64,000 bases of DNA from Flavobacteriaceae bacterium NBU2973. GTDB taxonomy: Bacteria; Bacteroidota; Bacteroidia; Flavobacteriales; Flavobacteriaceae. The stretch spans positions 62,001 through 126,000 of the forward strand of contig JAOEIQ010000006.1 in NCBI GenBank assembly GCA_026162565.1. The letters are read 5' to 3'. A program made the translations under genes and the position numbers. Shown in pieces: positions 8,501 through 17,389 of this stretch (position 1 is the stretch's first letter; each line of letters begins with the position of its first letter). The notes beneath the pieces were generated by a model. That model was given only the letters and a program-made list of their open reading frames with translations. It searched no databases and was not told where the DNA came from.

Positions 8501-9273
8501 TTAAATTCTTTAGACATATTCGTAAATCACTAATAGAAAAAAATAAAATGGGTAAATACTTTAAATACGCTATTGGTGAAATATTACTAGTTGTAATAGG
8601 AATCTTGATTGCACTGCAGATTAATAATTGGAATGAGACGAGAAAAGAAACAGAAAAGCAACACAAGCTTTTTGCTAACTTGAAAATTGATTTTCAAAAC
8701 AGATTAAATGAATTAGAAGAATTTCAAATAGGTAAACAAAAGGCTATTAATAATATTTTAAAACTCAACTCCATTATTGCTAATAAAGGCAATACCATTA
8801 ATGAAACTGAAGTTGCAGAATTATTAGTAAGCCTATTAAATAACTTCTTTTTTAATGAAGAGTTTACTTTGTTAGAAGGCGTTTTCACAACAGGCTTAAT
8901 TAATGATATTAAAAATGAAAAATTAAAACGAAAACTAATAGAATGGCCTCAATTGGTAGAAGAAATGTTAGAGGAACAGCGCATTTTTCACACCAACAAT
9001 AACACTAAATATAGCCCTTTGTTAGATAAATATGTGTCTCAAAGAAGACTATTTGAATCATTTAAATTCAGAAAAGGATATGCTTTGCCAAAAGGTGGAT
9101 CAATAAACTTAAAAGAAGATTACAAAGGTTTACTTGAAGATCCTTTGTTAGAAAATTATATAGCCACTAAACAAGGACTGCTTACGATTTCATTACTTGA
9201 TAATAAAAACTTGATTGTTGCAGCCCAAGACATAATTAGTTTAATAAATACAGAGTTAAATATTAATGACTAA
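8497..9273 (+). CDS. DUF6090 family membrane protein, GTG start (member 10)
   Basis: 258 residues. Translation starts at GTG in a GTGA overlap with the previous stop; the first residues are then the usual MIKFFRHIRKSLIEKNKMGK. Anchor GEILLVVIGILIAL and INNWNETRK follow. The motif region is TLLEGVFTTGLINDIKNEKL. The head is closest to member 3 although the bodies are unrelated in detail. It ends with an eight-base overlap (ATGACTAA) with the methyltransferase gene, the same geometry used between array members. Confidence 0.85.
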   Translation: MIKFFRHIRKSLIEKNKMGKYFKYAIGEILLVVIGILIALQINNWNETRKETEKQHKLFANLKIDFQNRLNELEEFQIGKQKAINNILKLNSIIANKGNTINETEVAELLVSLLNNFFFNEEFTLLEGVFTTGLINDIKNEKLKRKLIEWPQLVEEMLEEQRIFHTNNNTKYSPLLDKYVSQRRLFESFKFRKGYALPKGGSINLKEDYKGLLEDPLLENYIATKQGLLTISLLDNKNLIVAAQDIISLINTELNIND

Positions 9274-9967
9274 AGACCTTTTCGGAAAAGCCTTATTAGA
9301 TTACCATTCTGGAAATTACACAGAAGACCTTATTACCTCAACTAATATTTCTGATGAAGACGCTTTACCACTTCCCTATTTATTTCGAGATTTTTCTGAA
9401 ATGCCTAAACTAGAACAAAAAGCGTTGCAATTGTGTATAGGCCGAATTTTAGATGTTGGTTGTGGTGCTGGTTCTCATAGTTTGTATTTACAAGAAAACG
9501 GATTTATTGTAAAAGCTATTGACATCTCTCAAGGCGCTATTGAAGTCTGTAAAAAAAGAAGTATTACTCATGCCGAAGTGTTAGATGTTTTAAATGAAAC
9601 CAAATCCTTTGATACCATTTTGTTACTAATGAATGGCACTGGAATTTTTCAAACCTTAAATCAAGTATCTAAATACCTTAACCATTTAAAATCGCTTTTA
9701 AAACCTAATGGACAAATACTTATAGACTCGAGTGATATAAAATATATGTACGAAGATGACGATGGTGGTTTTTGGATAGATACTAATGCCAACTACTATG
9801 GAGAACTCGATTATTTTTTAAGCTATAAAGGCGAAAAAGACACACCAATGAAATGGCTCTACCTAGATTTTAACACACTCTATACTGCTTGTGTATCTGT
9901 AGGATTACAATGTGAACTCATACTAGAAGGTGAGCACTATCATTATTTAGCAAGGATTACAGTTTAA
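9266..9967 (+). CDS. Class I SAM-dependent methyltransferase
   Basis: 233 residues. The SAM-binding motif I ILDVGCGAGS is at about residues 61-70, followed by the acidic residue at the end of strand 2 in KAIDIS (residue ~85). The N-terminal ~55 residues contain a PLPYLFRDFSEMP segment, common in a flavobacterial methyltransferase group of unknown substrate. It is the last gene of the DUF6090 array, starting inside the last member with an eight-base overlap, so it should be co-expressed. Whether it modifies the DUF6090 proteins, a lipid or a small molecule cannot be told from the sequence. Confidence 0.85.
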   Translation: MTKDLFGKALLDYHSGNYTEDLITSTNISDEDALPLPYLFRDFSEMPKLEQKALQLCIGRILDVGCGAGSHSLYLQENGFIVKAIDISQGAIEVCKKRSITHAEVLDVLNETKSFDTILLLMNGTGIFQTLNQVSKYLNHLKSLLKPNGQILIDSSDIKYMYEDDDGGFWIDTNANYYGELDYFLSYKGEKDTPMKWLYLDFNTLYTACVSVGLQCELILEGEHYHYLARITV

Positions 9968-9972
9968 TAGTT

Positions 9973-10053
9973 GTCATTCCGAGCTTGTCGAGGAATCTCT
10001 AATATAAAGATTACTACGTATTCAGACTTAAACGTCAAGATTCGAGCAATGAC
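9973..10053 (+). repeat. REP-like repeat with GTCATT/AATGAC ends
   Basis: About 81 bases between the convergent methyltransferase and DUF2059 genes. It begins GTCATTCCGAGCTTGTCGAG and ends TTCGAGCAATGAC, so the ends are inverted and the inner arms are degraded. It may also act as a shared terminator. Confidence 0.6.
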
Positions 10054-10059
10054 AAGATA

Positions 10060-10596
10060 TTAATAACCTTTTTCTTCTAATTTACTAACGACAGATTGAT
10101 ATAAGTCACTACTCCACATCTCTGAAATTTGCGACATGATTTTATTCATAGACTCTTGAGAGCCTATTATTTTTTGTCCAACTTCAGAATTATAAAAATC
10201 GTTCACCACAAACTTATCTGCTTCGGTTAATGATCCAGGGTTTGTAAACATCTTTTTACCAGTTTCTGTAGTAAACATCTGGTTCATTTTGTTTAAATCG
10301 TCTTGCGTATAGTGACCTCTATAAGCAGATACTACCATTTGGCTTAATTCGTCTAAAGTTTCGGTTTTTATAACTTTTAGGTCAGTCCAAACCGATTCTG
10401 GAACATTTTTATCGGCATATTGCTTTTGAAGCATCGTAAACATTTCGTCTACGACATTAGAGTAATAATCTCTAGTTCCATTATTTATTAAACATTGTTT
10501 TACCGATTCGCTATAAGAGTCGATAATAGTTTCAGATTGTGCAAAAGAAAAATTAGCAACTATTAAAAATAAGAAAGGAAGGATGTATTTTTTCAT
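10060..10596 (-). CDS. DUF2059 family secreted protein
   Basis: 178 residues starting at MKKYILPFLFLIVANFSFAQ, a signal peptide cleaved before Q-SETII; an in-frame ATG 81 bases further upstream would add a non-signal leader crossing a hairpin and is rejected. The mature part is helical with the DUF2059-type pattern YTQDDLNKMNQMFTTETGKK, in which helices lead to a repeated 'ETG/SEVGQK' turn. DUF2059 proteins are periplasmic with no defined biochemical role. Convergent with the methyltransferase gene across a REP-like repeat. Confidence 0.8.
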   Translation of the reverse strand: MKKYILPFLFLIVANFSFAQSETIIDSYSESVKQCLINNGTRDYYSNVVDEMFTMLQKQYADKNVPESVWTDLKVIKTETLDELSQMVVSAYRGHYTQDDLNKMNQMFTTETGKKMFTNPGSLTEADKFVVNDFYNSEVGQKIIGSQESMNKIMSQISEMWSSDLYQSVVSKLEEKGY

Positions 10597-10600
10597 ATTA

Positions 10601-10620
10601 ATTCCCCATGAAAATGGGAA
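10601..10620 (-). repeat. Small hairpin with GAAA loop upstream of a start codon
   Basis: Arms TTCCC(C)AT and ATGGGAA enclose GAAA on the plus strand. It lies five bases upstream of the DUF2059 start. Sequence-related hairpins occur at 43461-43480 and 57964-57981, each close to a start codon and in the same orientation relative to the gene. Confidence 0.6.
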
Positions 10621-10690
10621 TCTTTTAAGGTTAAACTCCAATATACTAATAAGACACAGTATTGATCCATTAGTCACTAAAAATAATCAA

Positions 10691-12310
10691 CTATTGTGCC
10701 ACGCCATCTACGTAAGTTGCTGTCACTTTTATATTAGGAATATCATGTACTGGAACCTCCATAATATTTTTGTCTAGGATAATAAAATCGGCAAACTTTC
10801 CTGTTTCTATACTTCCCTTTTCAGCTTCTTCAAAATTAGAATAAGCAGCCCAGATGGTCATGCCTTTTAGAGTTTCCTCTCGAGTTAAAGCATTCTCCAT
10901 TTGAAAGCCTCCTTCTGGAAACTTATCTAAATCTTGTCTAGCCACAGCTGCATAAAAAGTTAAAAACGGACTCACGCGTTCTACAGGAAAATCGGTACCT
11001 AAAGCCACTTTTCCGTGTTTATTTAATAGATCTTTATAAGCATAAGCCCCTTTAACACGCTCCTCTCCCAAACGATCTCCAGCCCAATACATATCACTTG
11101 TTGCGTGAGTTGGCTGAATTGATGGTATAATATTATCATCTTCAAAATAATCAAAATCGTTATCAGTAATTACTTGCGCATGCTCAACTCGCCAACGTCT
11201 ATCTGTTTTATTAGCTAGTGTGTTTTTATAAGTTTTTAAAACATGTCTATTAGCTGAATCTCCAATAGCATGCGTATTCATTTGATACTCTGAATTAGCA
11301 ATACGCTCTGCTAATTTCTCATAAGCTTTTGGTCCAATAACCATCGCTCCAAAATGATTGTGTTTATCTGAATATGGTTCTTTTAACGCAGCTCCTCTTG
11401 AACCTAAAGCACCATCTGCATACACTTTTACAGAGCGAACATTAAGTCTATCAGTTTTTATTTTTCCTTTTGGTAAATAATAATCTAAATTATCAGAATT
11501 ATTAGTAAGCATAGCGTAGACTCTCATTTTTAAATCTCCAGATTGTTGTAAGCTATCTATTAATTCTATTTGCGATCTATTAAGTCCAGCATCATCAACA
11601 GTAGTTAAACCTAAATCAAAACAAACTTTTTGAGCTTCTAGCAAAGCATCTATTTGTTGTTGCCTTGAAGGTTCTGGAAAAATAGCCTCGACCATTTCCA
11701 TAGGATTATCTACTAATATTCCTGTTAATTCTCCAGCTTCTAGTACAACCTCTCCTCCATCAATTTTAGTATTTGCAGTAATTGCTGCAAGGTCTAACGC
11801 TTTTTGATTACACAACATGGCATGACCATCTATTCGTGTTAAAGCAACTGGAGTGTCAGGAAATAAATTATCTAGTAATAGCTTATTTGGGAATTGTTTG
11901 TCTTCCCAATCGTTTTGATCCCAACCACGACCAATTATAAAATTAGTTTTTCGTTTGTTTTGAAAATCGATTACACGTTTTATTACCTCTTCAAAACTTC
12001 TAGTACCAACTAAATCAACTCGTTGTTGTTGCAATCCTAAACCATAAAAGTGGCAATGTGCATCTATAAAACCTGGAAGGATTGTTTGTCCTTGGGCATC
12101 TAATACATCTGCTGCTTCGAATTGAGCAAGTATATCTTCTGAAGAACCTGTTTCAACGAATTTTCCATCCTTGATTGCAAAGGCTTCTACAGTTTCAAAA
12201 GCATTATTTACAGTATAAGTTTTTGAGTTAGTAACTATTAAATCTACTTGCTCTTTATTAGAACAGCATGTTATTAATAGTAGTATAAATAGTATAGAAA
12301 ATAGTCTCAT
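10691..12310 (-). CDS. YtcJ-like amidohydrolase lipoprotein
   Basis: 539 residues from the chosen start MRLFSILFILLLITCCSNKE, whose LITC lipobox marks a lipoprotein; a start 48 bases upstream would bury the signal. It belongs to the amidohydrolase family 3 (YtcJ type). The metal-binding HxH is in GFIDAHCHFYGLG, followed by GRGWDQNDWE, TRIDGHA, HAIGDSANRHV and the late Asp motif GTDFPVERVSPF. These enzymes hydrolyse C-N bonds of varied substrates; the substrate here is not predictable. The C-terminal GSIETGKFADFIILDKN closes the beta-sandwich, as is typical. Same strand as the DUF2059 gene, with a 94-base gap. Confidence 0.87.
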   Translation of the reverse strand: MRLFSILFILLLITCCSNKEQVDLIVTNSKTYTVNNAFETVEAFAIKDGKFVETGSSEDILAQFEAADVLDAQGQTILPGFIDAHCHFYGLGLQQQRVDLVGTRSFEEVIKRVIDFQNKRKTNFIIGRGWDQNDWEDKQFPNKLLLDNLFPDTPVALTRIDGHAMLCNQKALDLAAITANTKIDGGEVVLEAGELTGILVDNPMEMVEAIFPEPSRQQQIDALLEAQKVCFDLGLTTVDDAGLNRSQIELIDSLQQSGDLKMRVYAMLTNNSDNLDYYLPKGKIKTDRLNVRSVKVYADGALGSRGAALKEPYSDKHNHFGAMVIGPKAYEKLAERIANSEYQMNTHAIGDSANRHVLKTYKNTLANKTDRRWRVEHAQVITDNDFDYFEDDNIIPSIQPTHATSDMYWAGDRLGEERVKGAYAYKDLLNKHGKVALGTDFPVERVSPFLTFYAAVARQDLDKFPEGGFQMENALTREETLKGMTIWAAYSNFEEAEKGSIETGKFADFIILDKNIMEVPVHDIPNIKVTATYVDGVAQ

Positions 12311-12386
12311 GGTTAGAAATTTGATATGTAAAAATAAGAAAAGCGCGCAACTTAACATTGAGCGCTTTTAATTTAGTTTTTATATG

Positions 12387-12436
12387 ATGAGATTGACACG
12401 TCTCCAAATGTTTACAGTCTGGATCCTCGCAATGAC
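12387..12436. repeat. Degraded REP-like repeat
   Basis: Contains GAGATTGACACGTCTCC and, about 30 bases later, CCTCGCAATGACA. The right end matches the GCAATGAC end of repeats at 60706 and 61148; the left end is decayed. It lies between the amidohydrolase and barrel genes. Confidence 0.5.
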
Positions 12437-12437
12437 A

Positions 12438-14177
12438 TTAGAAATCGAATTTATATGTCGCACCAGCTAGAAACTGAATGCCTTGAACTGGGAAATTTAA
12501 CCAACGGTTATAATCCTGATTAGCAATATTATTAGCTTTTATAAAAGCAGACCAACGATCGTTAATACGATAACCAACATGAGCATTTGCATCAAAATAA
12601 CTATCTAAAGAAATGCGCTCTGATGGAATTAAAATAAATGGATTTAGTTGAGTCAACTCGGCTTGTCGTTCTCCTACATAAAATAAATTAAGTCCTGTAT
12701 ACCAATGCTCATTAATTTGATAATCCATAAATAAGGATCCTTTAAAATCAGGAAGATTCCATGCTTCAGCTTGTTCGTCTGTATTATAGGTAAAATACTC
12801 TGCTTTAATTCCTAAATTAAAGTTTCTATTTACATCAACATTTAACTCTCCAAAAATACTAAAGGTCGATACATCATCGTAAACTACACCAAATGAATTG
12901 CCATACGTGTAATTTACATCTGGATCTGGATTAAAGGCATTAGACTTAAACAATGCTTTACTACGTTCTGCATAATAATTACCTCGAATATTATAACTCA
13001 TATTGTTGGATAGCTTCCCTTTTAAACCAATAAATGCATTATACTGCTGATCTGTTGGTGTAATAAATAAAGTTGGTGACACAAATGGATTTTCTTGTGC
13101 AAAATCGTAGTACGTATTCTGAAACAAATCTCCTGTAATTCCACCATAAGTAATTAACACATCATTAACCAATCTGTAAGATGCTGTGACATTAGGATAG
13201 ATGAAAAATTTGTTTTCACTTACCTCAGTGTCGTTTAAATAATACAAAGAGAAACCAAGATTAACTGTTAAATCGTCTTGGGTTAATTGATAACTCGGAC
13301 TTACACCAATTTGAAAGTTCCCATAATCAATACCTTGGTTGGTAAAATAATTTCTTTCAAACGATCCACTTAAATAATCAAATTTAAAATTGGTTTTTAC
13401 CAATTCATCTTGAATAGGAATATCAATAGTAGTTTTAGCTGTAAAATGGTTTTCTCCAGATTCAAAATCATCAGCAAAACGTCTAAAGCGAACGTTTCCT
13501 GTATTTAAAAATAAATCTTCAAAGTTAATTTCGCCTCCAAAATCAAAAGAGTTGTATACATGTTTAACATCAAAATCTGTGTTTGTTATTCCATTAGTTT
13601 CAAATACTTCTAAAGGAATACCATACCAGTTGAATGCTTGACGTTGGTAACCTGCATCAACTGTCCAAGACATATCACGCAATTTTCTGGAGTAATTCAC
13701 ATTGAGTTTTGTATTAGAAAAATCATCATCTAACTCAACACCATCAATTCCGCCTTGTGACGAATGATGACTTAAATAACCACCAACACTTTCGGTTCTG
13801 TTAATAGCATGATTTAAATATACTTCTCCAAGAATCGTAGTATAAGTTCCGACTCCTAGTGTGGCATAGTTGTCAAACAATCGTTCTTTTTTAGCTTTCT
13901 CTACATCAGCAGCTTTTCCTTTTGCAGGTGTAAACGTTGATGCTACTGGAATAGAAAAAATATTATACTTAACTTCTTTTTTACTAGTTGTTACCTCATC
14001 GTCCAACGATGGAATTTCTTTTACTTTAAAAGCATCAGAAATTGTTGGCGTGTATGGTTTTACCACATTAACAACTTGTGTGTTTATGGTATCGTTTTCT
14101 TGTGATTCTTGAGCAAAAACAGCTGTAATAAGAGATAAACAAGTTATTAAGGTTATATGTTTTTTGAATTTATTCAT
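12438..14177 (-). CDS. Outer-membrane beta-barrel protein, TonB-receptor-like
   Basis: 579 residues from MNKFKKHITLITCLSLITAV, a signal peptide ending FAQ-ES. An upstream in-frame start would translate a repeat (MSPRAQSRG) and is rejected. After a short N-terminal segment with a TonB-box-like stretch (TINTQVVNVVKPYTP), the chain is a series of amphipathic strands with many Tyr/Trp girdle residues and ends in ...FLAGATYKFDF, with a terminal Phe as in outer-membrane barrels. No full plug domain is evident, so it is receptor-like rather than a complete TonB-dependent transporter. It follows the large TPR gene by 72 bases and probably shares its transcript. Confidence 0.8.
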   Translation of the reverse strand: MNKFKKHITLITCLSLITAVFAQESQENDTINTQVVNVVKPYTPTISDAFKVKEIPSLDDEVTTSKKEVKYNIFSIPVASTFTPAKGKAADVEKAKKERLFDNYATLGVGTYTTILGEVYLNHAINRTESVGGYLSHHSSQGGIDGVELDDDFSNTKLNVNYSRKLRDMSWTVDAGYQRQAFNWYGIPLEVFETNGITNTDFDVKHVYNSFDFGGEINFEDLFLNTGNVRFRRFADDFESGENHFTAKTTIDIPIQDELVKTNFKFDYLSGSFERNYFTNQGIDYGNFQIGVSPSYQLTQDDLTVNLGFSLYYLNDTEVSENKFFIYPNVTASYRLVNDVLITYGGITGDLFQNTYYDFAQENPFVSPTLFITPTDQQYNAFIGLKGKLSNNMSYNIRGNYYAERSKALFKSNAFNPDPDVNYTYGNSFGVVYDDVSTFSIFGELNVDVNRNFNLGIKAEYFTYNTDEQAEAWNLPDFKGSLFMDYQINEHWYTGLNLFYVGERQAELTQLNPFILIPSERISLDSYFDANAHVGYRINDRWSAFIKANNIANQDYNRWLNFPVQGIQFLAGATYKFDF

Positions 14178-14204
14178 AATAAATATTCTATATAAAGATG
14201 TTTT

Positions 14205-14233
14205 GAGACCTCTCGACTGCGCTCGAGGTGACA
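14205..14233. repeat. Short palindromic repeat in an operon spacer
   Basis: Contains the palindrome CTCGACTGCGCTCGAG between the TPR and barrel genes. A related core (CTCGACTCCGCTCGA) lies at 26440-26455 inside the 134-base inverted-repeat element. Confidence 0.6.
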
Positions 14234-14249
14234 ATACATGAAATTTTTG

Positions 14250-17200
14250 TTAATTACCATCTTCTGTATCAACAGAAGAATTGGTTTTAGCCTGTTCAGC
14301 CTTGATACGATTTAGTTCTTGTTTAGCTTCTGAAACCACATCGTCAAACTCTGCAAAATTTGTGATAACACTTTCAAGAATATAAGTCGCTTGAAAGGCA
14401 TCTCCCAGAGCTTCATAATTTTTTGCCATGACTATTAAACCTTTTGCTGCATAATATTTATAGCCAGAGTAGTCTTTAGCTAACTTCTGAACCTTGGCAT
14501 TAGACGCTTCATGTTGCGCATCTTTATTTTTAAAATAGGCATTATAATACAAGGATTCAGCAGCAACTTCTCCTGTCGCAATAGTTTCTAATTGCGCATA
14601 TGCAGATCGTGCTTTAGCTTCGTCTCCAGTTTGTATTGCAGAACGCGCAATAATGATCTGTGCATCACTGCGTATTTTATTATCAACACCAGATTTAGAT
14701 AAAACCGTTTCTGCATAACTAACTGCTTGACTGTAATCTTCTTGCTGATAATAAGCTTTCATGAGGTTAGATTGTGCAAATGTTTTATTTTGAGGAAAAT
14801 TTGCCTCTTGTTCTAATCGTTTTAAAACAGGAATTGCTAACGACCATTTATCGTCATCTAAATAAATTTCAGCTAATCGCGTTAACGCTTGTTCCGTAAA
14901 CTCATTTTGAGGTGCATTAACAACATATTCATAATGAGGAGTTGCGTTTTCTTGTAAGTCTTTTTTGTAATACAATTGTGCCAGATAAAAGTGCGCATTT
15001 AATGCATTTAAGCCATTAGGAAAATCTCTGACATAAGCATTAAATAATCTAATTGCATCATCTGTATTATTATCTAGATATTGCTTTTCTGCTGCTTGAT
15101 AAGTTGTATTATCTAAATCAGCATCTGTTACTTCAACATAATCTAGAGTTCGTACCCAAGCTGCATATTCATCTACACGACCCAAATCAATATAAATTAA
15201 TCTAGCAGTAGCAACAGCCTGAACAGACTCTGGAGAACCAGGGAAATCTCTTGCTATTTTTTTAAACTTGGTCAAAGCTTGTTCATTAGCACTGGCATTA
15301 TAATGTACTAAACCTTGACGTAATAAAGCTTTAGGTACAAAGGCACTTGTTCTGTATTCAAATGTTAAACGATCATACAACTGCATGGCTTTATCAGTCT
15401 CATTACGTTTAACATAAGTATTACCCAATTCATACAACGCATCATCACGTAAGCCTGACCTATCATAAGTAGTTATAAAACTTTCTAATTCTGAAATTTT
15501 AGAATTGGTGTTGCCAGCATAACCTTGACTCATGGCTTTTTGAAAGGCTGCATAATCTGATTCAATTTTATGTAATTGAATTGCTTTATCATAAGCATTA
15601 ATAGCATTGTTGTAATCGCTAGACACGAAATAACCATCTCCAAGACGCAAGTACGAATCGTTTAAACGTACTTTATCATCTGTAGTTTTACTAATTGTAT
15701 TTTGAAAATATGTTGTTGCTTGCGGATAGTTTTTTTGCTTGAAATAGGTATAGGCAATATTGTAATCTATATTATTATTTTCTGGTGTCTCTGAAGCTTT
15801 AGAGCTGCCTAAAAATTGCTTAAAACCAACTAAAGCATCGTCATAATTAGTTAAGTTATAATCTGTTTCAGCTTTCCAGAAAGTTGCTCTTGCAGTGTAT
15901 AAATCATCACGAGGCTCACCTAACGATTTATCAAACATGGTTTCTGCTTCTAGGTATTTTGCTTCATCATATAATTCTAATCCTCTATAAAATGCTACTT
16001 TTTGATAAGCGACTTTGTTATCAAAACTATTTCTATCTTCTAGAAGTTTAATTGCTTCTTTATAATTTTTAGATGTTATGTAAGAATCAATAAGTAATGT
16101 TTCAATCTCCTTTCTGTAGCTTGTATTAGGATATTTATCTAAATAAGCTGCCAGAACTTGGGGAACTGATTGATATGGATTTCCAATATCGTAACTAATT
16201 TTAGCATAGTTTAACCAGGCATCTTCTTGAATTTTTATATCAAAATCCATTTGAGACGCATTTCTAAAAGCATTTAGGGCTTCTTGCTTTTTATCAAGGT
16301 TAATGTAGCTTTCTCCTAAATGATAGTAGGCATTTTGAGCAACAGAATCGTTACCTCCAACTATTTTATTAAATTCCGAAATCGCCTTATCAAAATCGCC
16401 TTGCTTATAATAAGCATAACCTAATTGGTAATAATCTGTATTATTCCATCTTCCTCGTTTACCCTTATACTCTGTTAAGTAAGGAATCGCTTCTGCGTAC
16501 TGTTCTAAATTAAAATAACTCTCACCTATTATTTTTGATAACTCCGATGTTTCAATCTCATCACTATTAGGTAATTGTTCTTTTGCGAGCTCAATGGCTT
16601 TTTCAAAATTTCCAAGTTTAAAGTTTAAATCAGCTTGATAATACGATAGCTTTTCCTTGTATTTTTCTTGATCACTGACTTGGTCAAAATACTCTGAAGC
16701 CTTATCGTAATCATCACCTTCATAAGCCATAAAACCAATATAATATTTGGCTTGAGATCCATGTTTTTGAGAGTTCTCTACGCGACTAAAATACTTTTTT
16801 GCTTGTTTGTAATTTTTGGTAGCAAAGGCTACATAACCCATTTTAAAATTATAATCCTCACGTTCACTTCTAGCCAGAGATTCTTCATCTACTTTATCAT
16901 ACCACTTTTTTGCATACGAATAACGCGAGTTTTCATAGTAGTAATCACCAACATCCATAAATGCTGTATTTCGTTTAGTACTGGTTGGATATTCAGCAAC
17001 AAATTTTTCTATTAAATCATCTGCATTTTGTTGATTTAATCGCACAGCACAATTGGCAATATAGTAAGCACAATCAGATTTAATAACCTCGTCTTTAGAC
17101 GTGTCTTGAATTTTATCAAACAAAGCCTGCGCAGCTAAATACTGACTACTATTATATAATGATAATGCTTTTTGATACTCAACTAAATCGCTAGTATAAG

Positions 17201-17276
17201 CCGCAGAACGCTGCCCAAAAACAGCCATAGAAATAACTATAGCAAAACTAAATGCTAGTATTTTTTTGTAAACCAT
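14250..17276 (-). CDS. Large secreted TPR-repeat protein
   Basis: 1008 residues from MVYKKILAFSFAIVISMAVF (signal peptide, cleaved near FGQ-RS). An alternative ATG 30 bases upstream overlaps a -7 promoter box, which supports the chosen start. The whole mature chain is a helical solenoid of tetratricopeptide repeats with recurrent patterns such as YYQLGYAYYKQGDFDKAI and YYHLGESYINLDKKQEALNA. A solenoid this long usually acts as a periplasmic scaffold. The barrel gene follows directly, suggesting the pair works together at the outer membrane; no specific pathway can be named. Confidence 0.85.
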   Translation of the reverse strand: MVYKKILAFSFAIVISMAVFGQRSAAYTSDLVEYQKALSLYNSSQYLAAQALFDKIQDTSKDEVIKSDCAYYIANCAVRLNQQNADDLIEKFVAEYPTSTKRNTAFMDVGDYYYENSRYSYAKKWYDKVDEESLARSEREDYNFKMGYVAFATKNYKQAKKYFSRVENSQKHGSQAKYYIGFMAYEGDDYDKASEYFDQVSDQEKYKEKLSYYQADLNFKLGNFEKAIELAKEQLPNSDEIETSELSKIIGESYFNLEQYAEAIPYLTEYKGKRGRWNNTDYYQLGYAYYKQGDFDKAISEFNKIVGGNDSVAQNAYYHLGESYINLDKKQEALNAFRNASQMDFDIKIQEDAWLNYAKISYDIGNPYQSVPQVLAAYLDKYPNTSYRKEIETLLIDSYITSKNYKEAIKLLEDRNSFDNKVAYQKVAFYRGLELYDEAKYLEAETMFDKSLGEPRDDLYTARATFWKAETDYNLTNYDDALVGFKQFLGSSKASETPENNNIDYNIAYTYFKQKNYPQATTYFQNTISKTTDDKVRLNDSYLRLGDGYFVSSDYNNAINAYDKAIQLHKIESDYAAFQKAMSQGYAGNTNSKISELESFITTYDRSGLRDDALYELGNTYVKRNETDKAMQLYDRLTFEYRTSAFVPKALLRQGLVHYNASANEQALTKFKKIARDFPGSPESVQAVATARLIYIDLGRVDEYAAWVRTLDYVEVTDADLDNTTYQAAEKQYLDNNTDDAIRLFNAYVRDFPNGLNALNAHFYLAQLYYKKDLQENATPHYEYVVNAPQNEFTEQALTRLAEIYLDDDKWSLAIPVLKRLEQEANFPQNKTFAQSNLMKAYYQQEDYSQAVSYAETVLSKSGVDNKIRSDAQIIIARSAIQTGDEAKARSAYAQLETIATGEVAAESLYYNAYFKNKDAQHEASNAKVQKLAKDYSGYKYYAAKGLIVMAKNYEALGDAFQATYILESVITNFAEFDDVVSEAKQELNRIKAEQAKTNSSVDTEDGN

Positions 17277-17303
17277 TACAGTTCGTTTTTTATTATTGAT
17301 AAT

Positions 17304-17311
17304 CAAAGATA
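17304..17311 (-). promoter_or_regulatory. -7 box (TATCTTTG) of the TPR-barrel operon
   Basis: CAAAGATA on the plus strand reads TATCTTTG on the minus strand, a perfect TAnnTTTG Bacteroidota -7 element, 27 bases upstream of the TPR start. No clear TTTG -33 element was found at the usual spacing. Confidence 0.45.
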
Positions 17312-17389
17312 AATGTATCTCATCTCTATAACGATTGATTTTATCGATAATTATAAACAGATTTATTAAATGTTAAAAAAAGTGATTTT

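Noticed and set aside
881-9273. DUF6090 array as a phage or conjugative element
   Set aside because: No integrase, capsid, relaxase or transfer genes are present, and base composition looks like that of the neighbours.
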